This document shows, in pieces, positions 17,785 through 24,504 of a DNA stretch of 64,000 bases. Where the stretch lies: positions 1,952,001 to 2,016,000 of the forward strand of contig NZ_CP061474.1 of NCBI RefSeq assembly GCF_014679505.1. Reading direction: 5' to 3'. Both the position numbers and the translations under genes were made by a program. Positions within the stretch are counted from its first letter, which is position 1. Each line of letters begins with the position of its first letter. The notes below the pieces were generated by a model, which was not told the origin of the DNA, did no database searches, and was given only the letters and a program-made list of their open reading frames with translations. This DNA is from Geobacillus sp. 46C-IIa (GTDB taxonomy: Bacteria; Bacillota; Bacilli; Bacillales; Anoxybacillaceae).

Positions 17785-17913
17785 ATGAGGCAGCCAAAAC
17801 CAAACGACAGCCTTGAACAACAACGGAAAAAGCAACAGCCGGAAAAAGAGATGGAAAAGCAGCCGGGATACGGGGATAAAAAACTAGAGGGCCCGAACTA
17901 CCCGGCGGAATAA
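17785..17913 (+). CDS. Small hydrophilic protein (42 residues)
   Basis: MRQPKPNDSLEQQRKKQQP at the start, an EKEMEKQ middle and an end of GYGDKKLEGPNYPAE. It is very rich in Gln, Lys, Glu and Pro with no hydrophobic core, so it is probably disordered. The GYGDKKLxGPNxP ending recalls short spore-associated or stress peptides of bacilli, but I cannot name the family. GAGAGG lies ten bases before the ATG. The gene is 15 bases upstream of the DUF2512 membrane protein gene on the same strand, so the three small plus-strand genes (17710, 17785, 17929) look like one operon. Confidence 0.6.
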   Translation: MRQPKPNDSLEQQRKKQQPEKEMEKQPGYGDKKLEGPNYPAE

Positions 17914-17928
17914 AGGCGGCAGGGCAAG

Positions 17929-18441
17929 ATGAGACATTTGCTTGCGTTGGCGCTCAAATATTTGCTTACGGCGACCGTCATGTTCGCCATTTTGCCGCTG
18001 TTTTTGCGCATTTCGTCGGCGGAACTGCTATGGTTCAGCCTTTGGCTGACGCTTGTCGCCTATGCGCTCGGCGACTTGTACGTTTTGCCGCGCCTTGGCA
18101 ACGTTTCGGCGACGATCGCTGATTTTGGCCTCGTATTTGTCGCCACATGGATTGGCATCGGCGCGTTTTATGACATCCCCGGCGGCGCCATTTTAAGCGC
18201 AGCGTTTTTCGCCGCCTTGCTCGCTGCGTTCGGGGAGTTGCTGTTTCACGCTTACGTGCTGCGCTTTGTTATCGGCCAACACGGAAAGGAAGACGTGCCG
18301 CTTGTCGGCCGCCAATGGCAAACGGAGGCGGCGGAAGAGTTTGACGTCCGTGCCGCCGGCCCTGGCGATCGGGAAGGCGAACAGGTGAAACAAGAAGGCG
18401 ACCGGCGGGAACAAGAACCGCCCCATCCTCCTATTTTGTAA
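17929..18441 (+). CDS. YndM-like DUF2512 membrane protein
   Basis: A 170-residue protein with four hydrophobic helices in the first ~115 residues (LALKYLLTATVMFAIL, LLWFSLWLTLVAYALGDLYVLP, FGLVFVATWIGIGAF, LSAAFFAALLAAFGELLFH) and a charged cytoplasmic-like tail rich in Glu, Arg and Pro. The ALGDLYVLPRLGN motif and helix pattern fit DUF2512/YndM of Bacillus, found in spore formers and of unknown function. The ATG at 17929 has only AGGGC upstream, but it is the only start before the first helix. It ends ahead of a bidirectional terminator. Confidence 0.8.
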   Translation: MRHLLALALKYLLTATVMFAILPLFLRISSAELLWFSLWLTLVAYALGDLYVLPRLGNVSATIADFGLVFVATWIGIGAFYDIPGGAILSAAFFAALLAAFGELLFHAYVLRFVIGQHGKEDVPLVGRQWQTEAAEEFDVRAAGPGDREGEQVKQEGDRREQEPPHPPIL

Positions 18442-18536
18442 GCAGCGGACAGACGCCAAATAACCAATGCTCATCAGCGATGGCCTAACGCCGGCCGGTC
18501 TGTTCGTTTCTCCACCAATCGGAACGTTATAACAGC

Positions 18537-18576
18537 AAAAAACGGGTGTCTTCTCCTTTGCGAGACACCCGTTTTA
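18537..18576. terminator. Bidirectional terminator between DUF2512 and telA genes
   Basis: AAAAAACGGGTGTC / GACACCCGTTTT stem with A-run and T-run on opposite sides, between convergent genes. Confidence 0.88.
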
Positions 18577-18672
18577 TATGGTGATATTCACCCTATATCG
18601 CTTGTTTCCGCAGTCAACGGGCCGGGCCGCCCTCTGCCCGCTCGGCCAATGGCAAAAACCATAGCGTCTTTT

Positions 18673-19863
18673 TTATTGTTCCGGCTGCTTCAGCGAGAGC
18701 AGCGTCTGCTTTAGTTCCGCCTCCATCGCCGCCAGCTCGCGTTCGGCCTGTTGCCGTTTCAAGCGGCCCTCGGCTTGGATTTTTAACGTTTCTTCGAGCG
18801 TGGCGATCAAGTTTTCTTGCGTCCGCTTCAGCGTCTCCATGTCGATGAGGCCGCGCTCATTTTCCTTCGCAATTTCAATGCTGTTCGTTTTTAACATTTC
18901 CGAGTTGCGCAGCAACAGTTCGTTTGTCGTTTCGGCAACCTGCTTTTGCGCCTCAGCCGCCTTTTGCTGGCGGAAGAGCGTCAAGGCGATCACGACTTGA
19001 TTTTTCCAAAGCGGAATCGCATTTAAAATCGATGACTGGATGCGCTCGATAAGCGTTTCGTTCATATGCTGGATCATGCGGATTTGCGGCGCCGTTTGGA
19101 TCGTCACTTGCCGGCTGAGCTTTAAATCGTGCACCCGCTTCTCAAGCCGGTCAGCGAACTGCCGCAAGTCCTGAACGTCCTGCCATGCCATTTGGTCGCC
19201 GGAGCGCTCGGCAGCCGCCTGCTTTTCGGGGATCGTTTTCGCCCGCAGCTCCTCCAACTTATATTCGGCCGCCGCAATATAAATATTGAGCGCCTCAAAA
19301 TAGTCTTTATTTTTCTCATAAAGCGTCTCGAGCATCATCACATCGCGAAGCAGCCCATGCCGATGTTTCTCAAGCTGGTCGGCGATTTTGTCAATTTCGA
19401 CGCCGATTTTTTGGTATTTGGCGACGATCCCTTGCAACGGTTTGGCCACCGTGCCAAACAGGCGGGACAGCCATCCTTTTTTTGCCGGCATGAGATCATC
19501 TGGGTTGACTTCTTTAATTTTCGCCATCAGCTCGCTGATTACTTCGCCGACCGGACCGGCATCCTTCGTTTGCACATGATGCAAAATCGTATGGGAAAAC
19601 TTCGATAGTTCCACCTGTGCCGCCACGCCGTACTGTAAAATGGCCTGCTGGTTGGCCGGATCGATTTGTTTGGCAAGCGCTAAGGCTTTTTCCCGGTGTT
19701 CCGGCTTTAACGTCTCAAGCACGCTGGCCGGCTGAGCCGCCGCTTCGGCTCGCGGCGATGCCGGCGCGGAAAACGGCGCGGCCAACAGCTCATCAAGCGT
19801 GCTTGTCCGTTCTTGTTCGCGAAACCAATCGACTCGTTCCATCTCACGATTCCGTTCGTCCAT
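18673..19863 (-). CDS. telA: TelA/YceH family protein (toxic anion resistance type)
   Basis: A 396-residue soluble, strongly helical protein of the TelA family, linked in other bacteria to tellurite, cell-envelope or stress resistance. After an acidic and Ala/Pro-rich N-terminus (~1-50) it has the family blocks WLSRLFGTV, KYQKIGVEIDKIADQLEKH, LRDVMMLETLYEKNKDYFE, YIAAAEYKLEEL and IPLWKNQVVIAL, ending in a long coiled coil rich in Glu, Gln and Ala. No catalytic motif is known. Start: ATG at 19863 has AAAGGGG seven bases upstream and follows the xpaC stop by two bases. The ATG two codons earlier is too close to that site. Gene order xpaC-telA is standard in bacilli, and the two products probably act together. 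Confidence 0.9.
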   Translation of the reverse strand: MDERNREMERVDWFREQERTSTLDELLAAPFSAPASPRAEAAAQPASVLETLKPEHREKALALAKQIDPANQQAILQYGVAAQVELSKFSHTILHHVQTKDAGPVGEVISELMAKIKEVNPDDLMPAKKGWLSRLFGTVAKPLQGIVAKYQKIGVEIDKIADQLEKHRHGLLRDVMMLETLYEKNKDYFEALNIYIAAAEYKLEELRAKTIPEKQAAAERSGDQMAWQDVQDLRQFADRLEKRVHDLKLSRQVTIQTAPQIRMIQHMNETLIERIQSSILNAIPLWKNQVVIALTLFRQQKAAEAQKQVAETTNELLLRNSEMLKTNSIEIAKENERGLIDMETLKRTQENLIATLEETLKIQAEGRLKRQQAERELAAMEAELKQTLLSLKQPEQ

Positions 19864-19865
19864 GG

Positions 19866-20510
19866 TCATTCCCCTTTCTTTGCCGGCAGCAAATGAAGGC
19901 GATCCGGCTGTTGGAGCGATTGTTCAAGCACTTTCGCTTCCGTCTGAAGCGACCAAACGTCACTGGATAACACTTCGAGCAGCTGCCGCTCCGCCGTTTC
20001 GGTCAGCTCGCCGAGCAGCCGTTCCGTCTCCCGCAGCGCCTCGGCCATGTCGGCGCTTTGCACCGGCTGTTGCGACAAGTATACATATTTTTCAACCATC
20101 TCCACTGCCGTCGGCCACTCGTTTAAGAAAAACGGCTGGGCAAGGCGGAGCTGATGCGGCTTTTGCTCAACCGCGCGAATGATCCGGTCGACGATCGCGC
20201 TCAACCGGGAAACGGTTTGCCACATGGCCACCGAACGAAGCCGGTAGCGGGCGCGGCGCAGCCGTTTCCATAACGCGCGCGCCTCGCGAAGCTGGCTGCG
20301 GACGTATGCCTGCTCCTCGGCCGGCACGTCAGCTGCCAAGCGGCGATGCCGCCTTTTCATCACAGCGGACACTCCCCACATCGCTCCCATTCCTGATAAA
20401 AGCGAGGGCAAAACGCGAAAATCGGCGGCAATAAATACCGTAACTGCAACGATGATCCCAGCGTTCCACGAAACAAACCAGCGCCATATCGTGCGAAGCA
20501 GTTGCTTCAT
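19866..20510 (-). CDS. xpaC: XpaC-like 5-bromo-4-chloroindolyl phosphate hydrolysis protein
   Basis: A 214-residue protein with two hydrophobic segments near the N-terminus (about 13-28 and 32-48), then a long basic helical region with many Arg residues (QLREARALWKRLRRARYRLR) and an acidic C-terminal helix. This is the layout of XpaC, named for hydrolysis of X-phos in Bacillus, though true enzymatic function is not established. It is membrane-associated. AAAGGGATGGACA directly precedes the ATG at 20510. It is coupled to telA downstream (stop and start two bases apart). The two proteins usually occur together, suggesting an envelope-stress complex. Confidence 0.85.
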   Translation of the reverse strand: MKQLLRTIWRWFVSWNAGIIVAVTVFIAADFRVLPSLLSGMGAMWGVSAVMKRRHRRLAADVPAEEQAYVRSQLREARALWKRLRRARYRLRSVAMWQTVSRLSAIVDRIIRAVEQKPHQLRLAQPFFLNEWPTAVEMVEKYVYLSQQPVQSADMAEALRETERLLGELTETAERQLLEVLSSDVWSLQTEAKVLEQSLQQPDRLHLLPAKKGE

Positions 20511-20670
20511 TGTCCATCCCTTTCTTCATCTTTTCTTCCATTATAACACGTCCATTCCATGATACGCACAAGCTCCCTGGGAAGTTTCATTGCCGCCCGA
20601 TCCACACGTATAGGACAATAGCTGTTTCGAATAGGCTATACTAAACGCGGCAAACAAAAGGAGGAGGGCT

Positions 20671-21018
20671 ATGAAGGGGATCGATTGGCAGCTTTTGTCG
20701 TTTGTCACCGTCTCATTGTTAAAAGAATACTGGTGCTATATCGGCCTGCCGCGCGTCTATTACTGGCGGGCGGCCGATGACGATCAAAAAGCCGCCTAGC
20801 GGCCAAATGCAAAAGAAAAAGCGCTGGCCATCGCCCGCGCTCTCACCTTGCCGCTTCACGACATACCGGTTGAGCTGAAGGAACGGACAACAAGCCCGCC
20901 GGCGCCATACACTCCAACTGTTCTTGGCGCTTCCTCATCAGCGCCGCCTGGGCAGACGCAAGTTGTCGTCATTATCGCTACCGTCGAAGCGGTATTTGCC
21001 TATTCACTCATTTCGTGA
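20671..21018 (+). pseudogene. Unknown protein interrupted by an in-frame TAG
   Basis: A strong AAAGGAGGAGG site precedes ATG 20671. Forty-two codons (WQLLSFVTVSLLKEYWCYIG, VYYWRAADDDQKAA) end in TAG at 20797-20799. The same frame then stays open for 72 more codons (RPNAKEKALAIARALTLP, a Pro/Thr/Ser-rich stretch, then QTQVVVIIATVEAVFAYSL) to a TGA at 21016. Composition and wobble bias after the TAG look coding, so I read one ~115-residue gene with a nonsense mutation. A natural 42-residue product is the alternative. The C-terminal hydrophobic stretch could be a membrane anchor. I do not recognise the family. The last 11 bases overlap the convergent gene at 21008. Confidence 0.55.
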
Positions 21019-21742
21019 TATCAATTTCACGGACGCGGGCGCCGCCGAACAACTCGACGCGGGTGGTCTTCTTTTTGCCATTCGGATCAACAGCGGTCAC
21101 TGTGTACACACCCGGCAAATACGGGCCGATTTTTTTGATGAATGGATCTTTTGTCGCTCCTCCCTTCAGTTCCCTTCCATTGACGACAAGCGTTGCCTCG
21201 GGATCGTCAAGGCGGACGTGGATGAAATATAGAGCCGGCTCAAACACATATCGGTTTTCAAACACATGTATCGTAAACACCGGCGGATGAGACGTCAACC
21301 CTTTAATATACACATGCCCGCCCTCGCGCTGGCGGGCAAACTCCTCATCAAGTATTTCATACGCCTCCGGATGCTGGTCGAAATAGGCAAACAAAGGCGT
21401 CAGCGTTTGGCCATTGATCGGCACCGTTTCATCCGCCACCCGCAACAACGCCTGCAAAGCGGCGGCATCGCGATCTTCGATGGCCTCTTTTAACCGCATA
21501 ATGGCGATCTCACGGCCCGCCGTCGTTTTTAACGCCCCGTATCCGCTCCAAATCAACGCGCCCGCCCCCCATAAGACGGCGACAGCGAAAAGCAGCCAGC
21601 CGATAAAACGGTATTGTTTTTTTCTCTTTTCCCGGGACAAAACACGTGCTTGCTGGCGCCTGCCGTAGCGCGCCAACGCCGCAGCGCTGTCTTGTCCGCC
21701 GCCCCCCTCGATCGCATCTGGTTCAGACGTGTGCGGTTTCAT
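21008..21742 (-). CDS. Single-pass membrane protein with TcaA/YvbJ-like outer domains
   Basis: A 244-residue protein. The cytoplasmic N-terminus is basic (RYGRRQQARVLSREKRKKQ) and is followed by one membrane helix (about 48-68), then an extracytoplasmic region. The region after the helix (IAIMRLKEAIEDRDAAALQALL, FDQHPEAYEIL) and the later beta-rich part (ATLVVNGRELKGG, IGPYLPGVYTVTA, then FGGARVREIDITK) follow the plan of TcaA/YvbJ proteins, which have a zinc ribbon in front of the helix. That ribbon is missing here. In staphylococci TcaA affects glycopeptide and oxidative responses; a cell-wall stress role here is inference. GAAGGAGAGG precedes the ATG at 21742. It is monocistronic and lies near xpaC-telA. 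Confidence 0.7.
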   Translation of the reverse strand: MKPHTSEPDAIEGGGGQDSAAALARYGRRQQARVLSREKRKKQYRFIGWLLFAVAVLWGAGALIWSGYGALKTTAGREIAIMRLKEAIEDRDAAALQALLRVADETVPINGQTLTPLFAYFDQHPEAYEILDEEFARQREGGHVYIKGLTSHPPVFTIHVFENRYVFEPALYFIHVRLDDPEATLVVNGRELKGGATKDPFIKKIGPYLPGVYTVTAVDPNGKKKTTRVELFGGARVREIDITK

Positions 21743-21843
21743 GATCGCTTCCCCTCTCCTTCTCTCTATCTAGTTCCACTTTATGTCAGAGACAGGGAAT
21801 ATATGTTACACGAACAACGACGCGCTTTCTATTATAATAATAA

Positions 21844-21882
21844 ACAAAAAAAAAACGGGTAGCGGTTTGCACAGCCCCCGTC
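21844..21882 (-). terminator. Terminator of the MFS transporter gene
   Basis: ACGGG / CCCGT stem with an inner GGCTG...CGCT extension, then nine T on the minus strand, at the stop of the gene at 21881. Confidence 0.7.
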
Positions 21883-23146
21883 ATCTGGAAAGGGAAACAT
21901 CTGATCGCTGCGCCCGCTGCCCGGCTTGCCGGAACATCCACACATACAGCCCCGCGCTGGCCAATGCGAGCATGCTGAGAGCCACAAATGTCCATGTATA
22001 GCCGATCCAAGTCACCGCCGCAAGCGACAACGGCGCCAGCATCCGACCGATGGTAAAGCGAAGGCTCGCCGCAGCAAAATATTGGCCGCGCATGTCCTCA
22101 GGCGCCGACTTCGACACAAACGACTGCTGCAAGCCGGCCGTCATCAGCTCGGCCAACGTAAACAGCACCATCACTGCCATCAGTCCGACGATCGATGCTG
22201 CATGACTAAACAGCCACATCGTGACGCCGTATAACACCGACGAACCGATAAACGCCCATCGCTCATCGTGGCGCTCCATATAGCGCGCCACCATCACCGT
22301 GCCGAACACGACAAGCAGTCCGTTTTCCGCAATTAACAACCCGAACGCATTAGCCCCGTCAATCGTAAAGCTACCCCATAATGTTTCCCCTTCGAGCGTT
22401 TCTTTGGTATATACAGGAATTAACAAATCAAGCTGCATGAATGTTTGTGCCACCAACACCCCGGCGGCGATAAACAAGAAAAAGGTGCGATCACGCACAA
22501 TGACGGTGTATTGCCTTAGTTGTTCGCGCCAAAACTGCGGCCATGCCTCCGCCTTCTGCCTGTCCGCCGCCAATGGAGCCGTTTCGCGCAGCTGCTTCGC
22601 CAACATCGTCGCCATCGCAAAACATGAGCAAGCCGCGGCAAAAAGCAACGCAAACTGGTGATCCGGATAAAATAAGCCGCCGATCGTCGGACCGATGACA
22701 ACGGAGACGTTGACGGATGTGTAAAACACGGCAAACACATGACTCCGGTCTTTTTCCGGCACAACGTCCGCCACCATCGCCTGGCTCGCCGGCCAGTAAA
22801 ACGCCCCGCAAATGCCGGCAAACGTAAAACAAAGAAAGCCGACGAGCGGCGACTGCCACCATGGGGAACTGGCCAAGGCAAAGACGAAAAATGCCGCCCC
22901 CTGCCCATAGGCGGATAGCACCATCATCCGCTTGCGCCCGAACAGATCGGCGCAATAACCGCCCAGCAAATTCGCGGCGACGGAAAATAACTGTGAAACG
23001 ATCAATAGCACACTTGCGGTTTCTTTGCCAAACGAGTCGGCAAAATAAATGGCCATAAACGGAAAAAACATCCAAAAGGTAGTATTCATCAGCGCTTCAC
23101 CAAACAAGCGCACTTTCAAATTGCGGTCCCAGTCACGTATTCGCAT
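21881..23146 (-). CDS. MFS multidrug-type transporter
   Basis: A 421-residue major facilitator with 12 predicted membrane helices and the loop 2-3 signature GGYCADLFGRKRMM (motif A). Helix 4-5 reads FYWPASQAMVADVVPEKDRSHVFA, a pattern common to Bacillus drug efflux permeases of the YttB/MdtH type. Substrate unknown; probably proton-driven export. Start: ATG at 23146 has TGGAGG eight bases upstream and begins shortly before helix 1. The ATG at 23176 would add ten residues but has only a weak AGG. The gene stands alone between its own terminator and that of the CAP gene. Confidence 0.88.
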   Translation of the reverse strand: MRIRDWDRNLKVRLFGEALMNTTFWMFFPFMAIYFADSFGKETASVLLIVSQLFSVAANLLGGYCADLFGRKRMMVLSAYGQGAAFFVFALASSPWWQSPLVGFLCFTFAGICGAFYWPASQAMVADVVPEKDRSHVFAVFYTSVNVSVVIGPTIGGLFYPDHQFALLFAAACSCFAMATMLAKQLRETAPLAADRQKAEAWPQFWREQLRQYTVIVRDRTFFLFIAAGVLVAQTFMQLDLLIPVYTKETLEGETLWGSFTIDGANAFGLLIAENGLLVVFGTVMVARYMERHDERWAFIGSSVLYGVTMWLFSHAASIVGLMAVMVLFTLAELMTAGLQQSFVSKSAPEDMRGQYFAAASLRFTIGRMLAPLSLAAVTWIGYTWTFVALSMLALASAGLYVWMFRQAGQRAQRSDVSLSR

Positions 23147-23235
23147 CCGCGCATCCTCCATAGTCGACAGACTCATTTCAGCCTGCTGAACATTATAGCA
23201 TAGTTTTCTATTTTTTGTTAGAGAACTATTTCAGC

Positions 23236-23271
23236 AAAAAAAATCCTGTCCATCAGATCGATGGACAGGAT
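23236..23271 (-). terminator. Terminator of the CAP-domain protein gene
   Basis: Twelve-base perfect stem ATCCTGTCCATC / GATGGACAGGAT with a five-base loop, then eight T on the minus strand. Confidence 0.93.
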
Positions 23272-23287
23272 GGGGAGGACGCCGCTC

Positions 23288-24028
23288 TTACTTGCGGATA
23301 AATTGCTGCGTCCAAATATAGCCGTTTTCTTCAAAACCAACGCCAATGTGTGTAAAGTTTTTGTTCAAAATGTTCGCCCGGTGGCCTTCACTGTTCATCC
23401 ACGCATTGACGACTTCTTGCGGTGTGCGTTGGCCTTTAGCAATGTTTTCCCCAGCGGCGGTGTATGAGATGCCGAATTTTTTCATCATCTCAAACGGGGA
23501 GCCGTACGTCGGGCTGTTGTGTGAGAAGTAGTTGTTGACCGCCATATCGCGCGATTTTTCGCGGGCGACTTTGCTGAGGGCTAAGTCAACTTGAAGCGGC
23601 GGCAGACCGTATTTTGCCCGCTCTTTGTTCGTCAACTCAACGACTTGCTGCTCATAGGCGTTTAAGCCTGTTGTTTTTTGTGTTGCAGCCTTTGGCGCCG
23701 TTGCTGGCGTTTTTGCCGGCGCTTGCGTATTGGCTTGCGGCTTTGCCGCCGGCTGTTTGACCGCTGCCGGCGCCTGCGGTTTCGCCGTTGCCGGCTGCTT
23801 TACAGCCGGTTGCTGTGCGGCCGGTTTAGCCGGTTGGAACGACACAAACGGGAAGTATTGTTTCAACCATTTCTCTAAATCTTGAACGTTTGTGCTTGCG
23901 TATTTTACTTGATACACGTTCGCCGTCGGGCATGTCGTCCCTGCCGCTTCCGTTTTCGTTGTTGCCGCAAACGAAGCGCCGATGAGCGCAACCGAAGCGG
24001 CGATCGTCGCTGCCATTTTTTTCTTCAT
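23288..24028 (-). CDS. Secreted CAP-domain (SCP-like, YkwD-type) protein
   Basis: A 246-residue exported protein. Signal peptide MKKKMAATIAASVALIGASF, with cleavage probably after TKTEA. An N-terminal mature part with one Cys (TTCPTANVYQVKYASTNVQDLEKWL) comes next, then a linker of about 60 residues made almost only of Pro, Ala, Lys, Gln and Thr. The C-terminal CAP domain (~125-246) carries LTNKERAKYGLPPLQ, the cavity His in NNYFSHNSP, GENIAKG, NSEGHRANILN and IGVGF. The family is common in spore formers, and cell-wall or spore-coat association is typical. Biochemical activity is unclear. Start ATG at 24028 with AAGGAGG at ideal spacing; the upstream ATG at 24076 has none. Upstream DNA carries repeated TTTGAAA elements. 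Confidence 0.88.
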   Translation of the reverse strand: MKKKMAATIAASVALIGASFAATTKTEAAGTTCPTANVYQVKYASTNVQDLEKWLKQYFPFVSFQPAKPAAQQPAVKQPATAKPQAPAAVKQPAAKPQANTQAPAKTPATAPKAATQKTTGLNAYEQQVVELTNKERAKYGLPPLQVDLALSKVAREKSRDMAVNNYFSHNSPTYGSPFEMMKKFGISYTAAGENIAKGQRTPQEVVNAWMNSEGHRANILNKNFTHIGVGFEENGYIWTQQFIRK

Positions 24029-24504
24029 TGGAATTCCTCCTTGTTTTCTATTTTCAAAATTAGTTTCTATTTTCAAAGTTTCAAAGGCGTTTCAAAGGCC
24101 GTTGCGTCCGTCAGTGATGCCTGCGTTGTTCGGCGAGGACCGTTTGGGCGTCCTCTCGCCTGCATCCCCATTATAACACGGGGTTTTTGTAATATTTTTG
24201 GTCCAAAATGGAAAACAAGGCGTATTGGCAGCCCCCGGTAAAAAAGACGCTTGTTTTCATTGCCAAATCAACATCGATCATTGATGGCTGCAACGATTGG
24301 AAGACGCATCCTTTCACTAACGGTGATTCCTTTTTTTCCTCTACTCCTCTAGCCATCTATATTTTTCTTGCAAAAAGGGAGTTGACAGCCTCTGATTTCG
24401 GCCATTTCGTTTAACAATTGTTACAGCCGTGTTACAAAACAGAGAGAAACCCAACGTTTTGTTATAAAAAAAGAAGCTGCGGCGTTCAGCCCCAGCTTTT
24501 ATGT
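24029..24504. other. 476-bp intergenic region with short direct repeats
   Basis: No gene seen. On the minus strand, just upstream of the CAP gene, there are two exact 14-base copies at 24045-24058 and 24064-24077 (TTTGAAAATAGAAA) and two tandem 11-base copies (GCCTTTGAAAC) at 24078-24099, giving four TTTGAAA elements in 55 bases. The middle (24100-24420) is without clear signals. A terminator for the mannosidase gene closes the region. Confidence 0.6.
24465..24501 (-). terminator. Terminator of the alpha-mannosidase/PTS operon
   Basis: AAAGCTGGGGC / GCCGCAGCTT stem followed on the minus strand by seven T, right after the stop at 24505. Confidence 0.8.
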
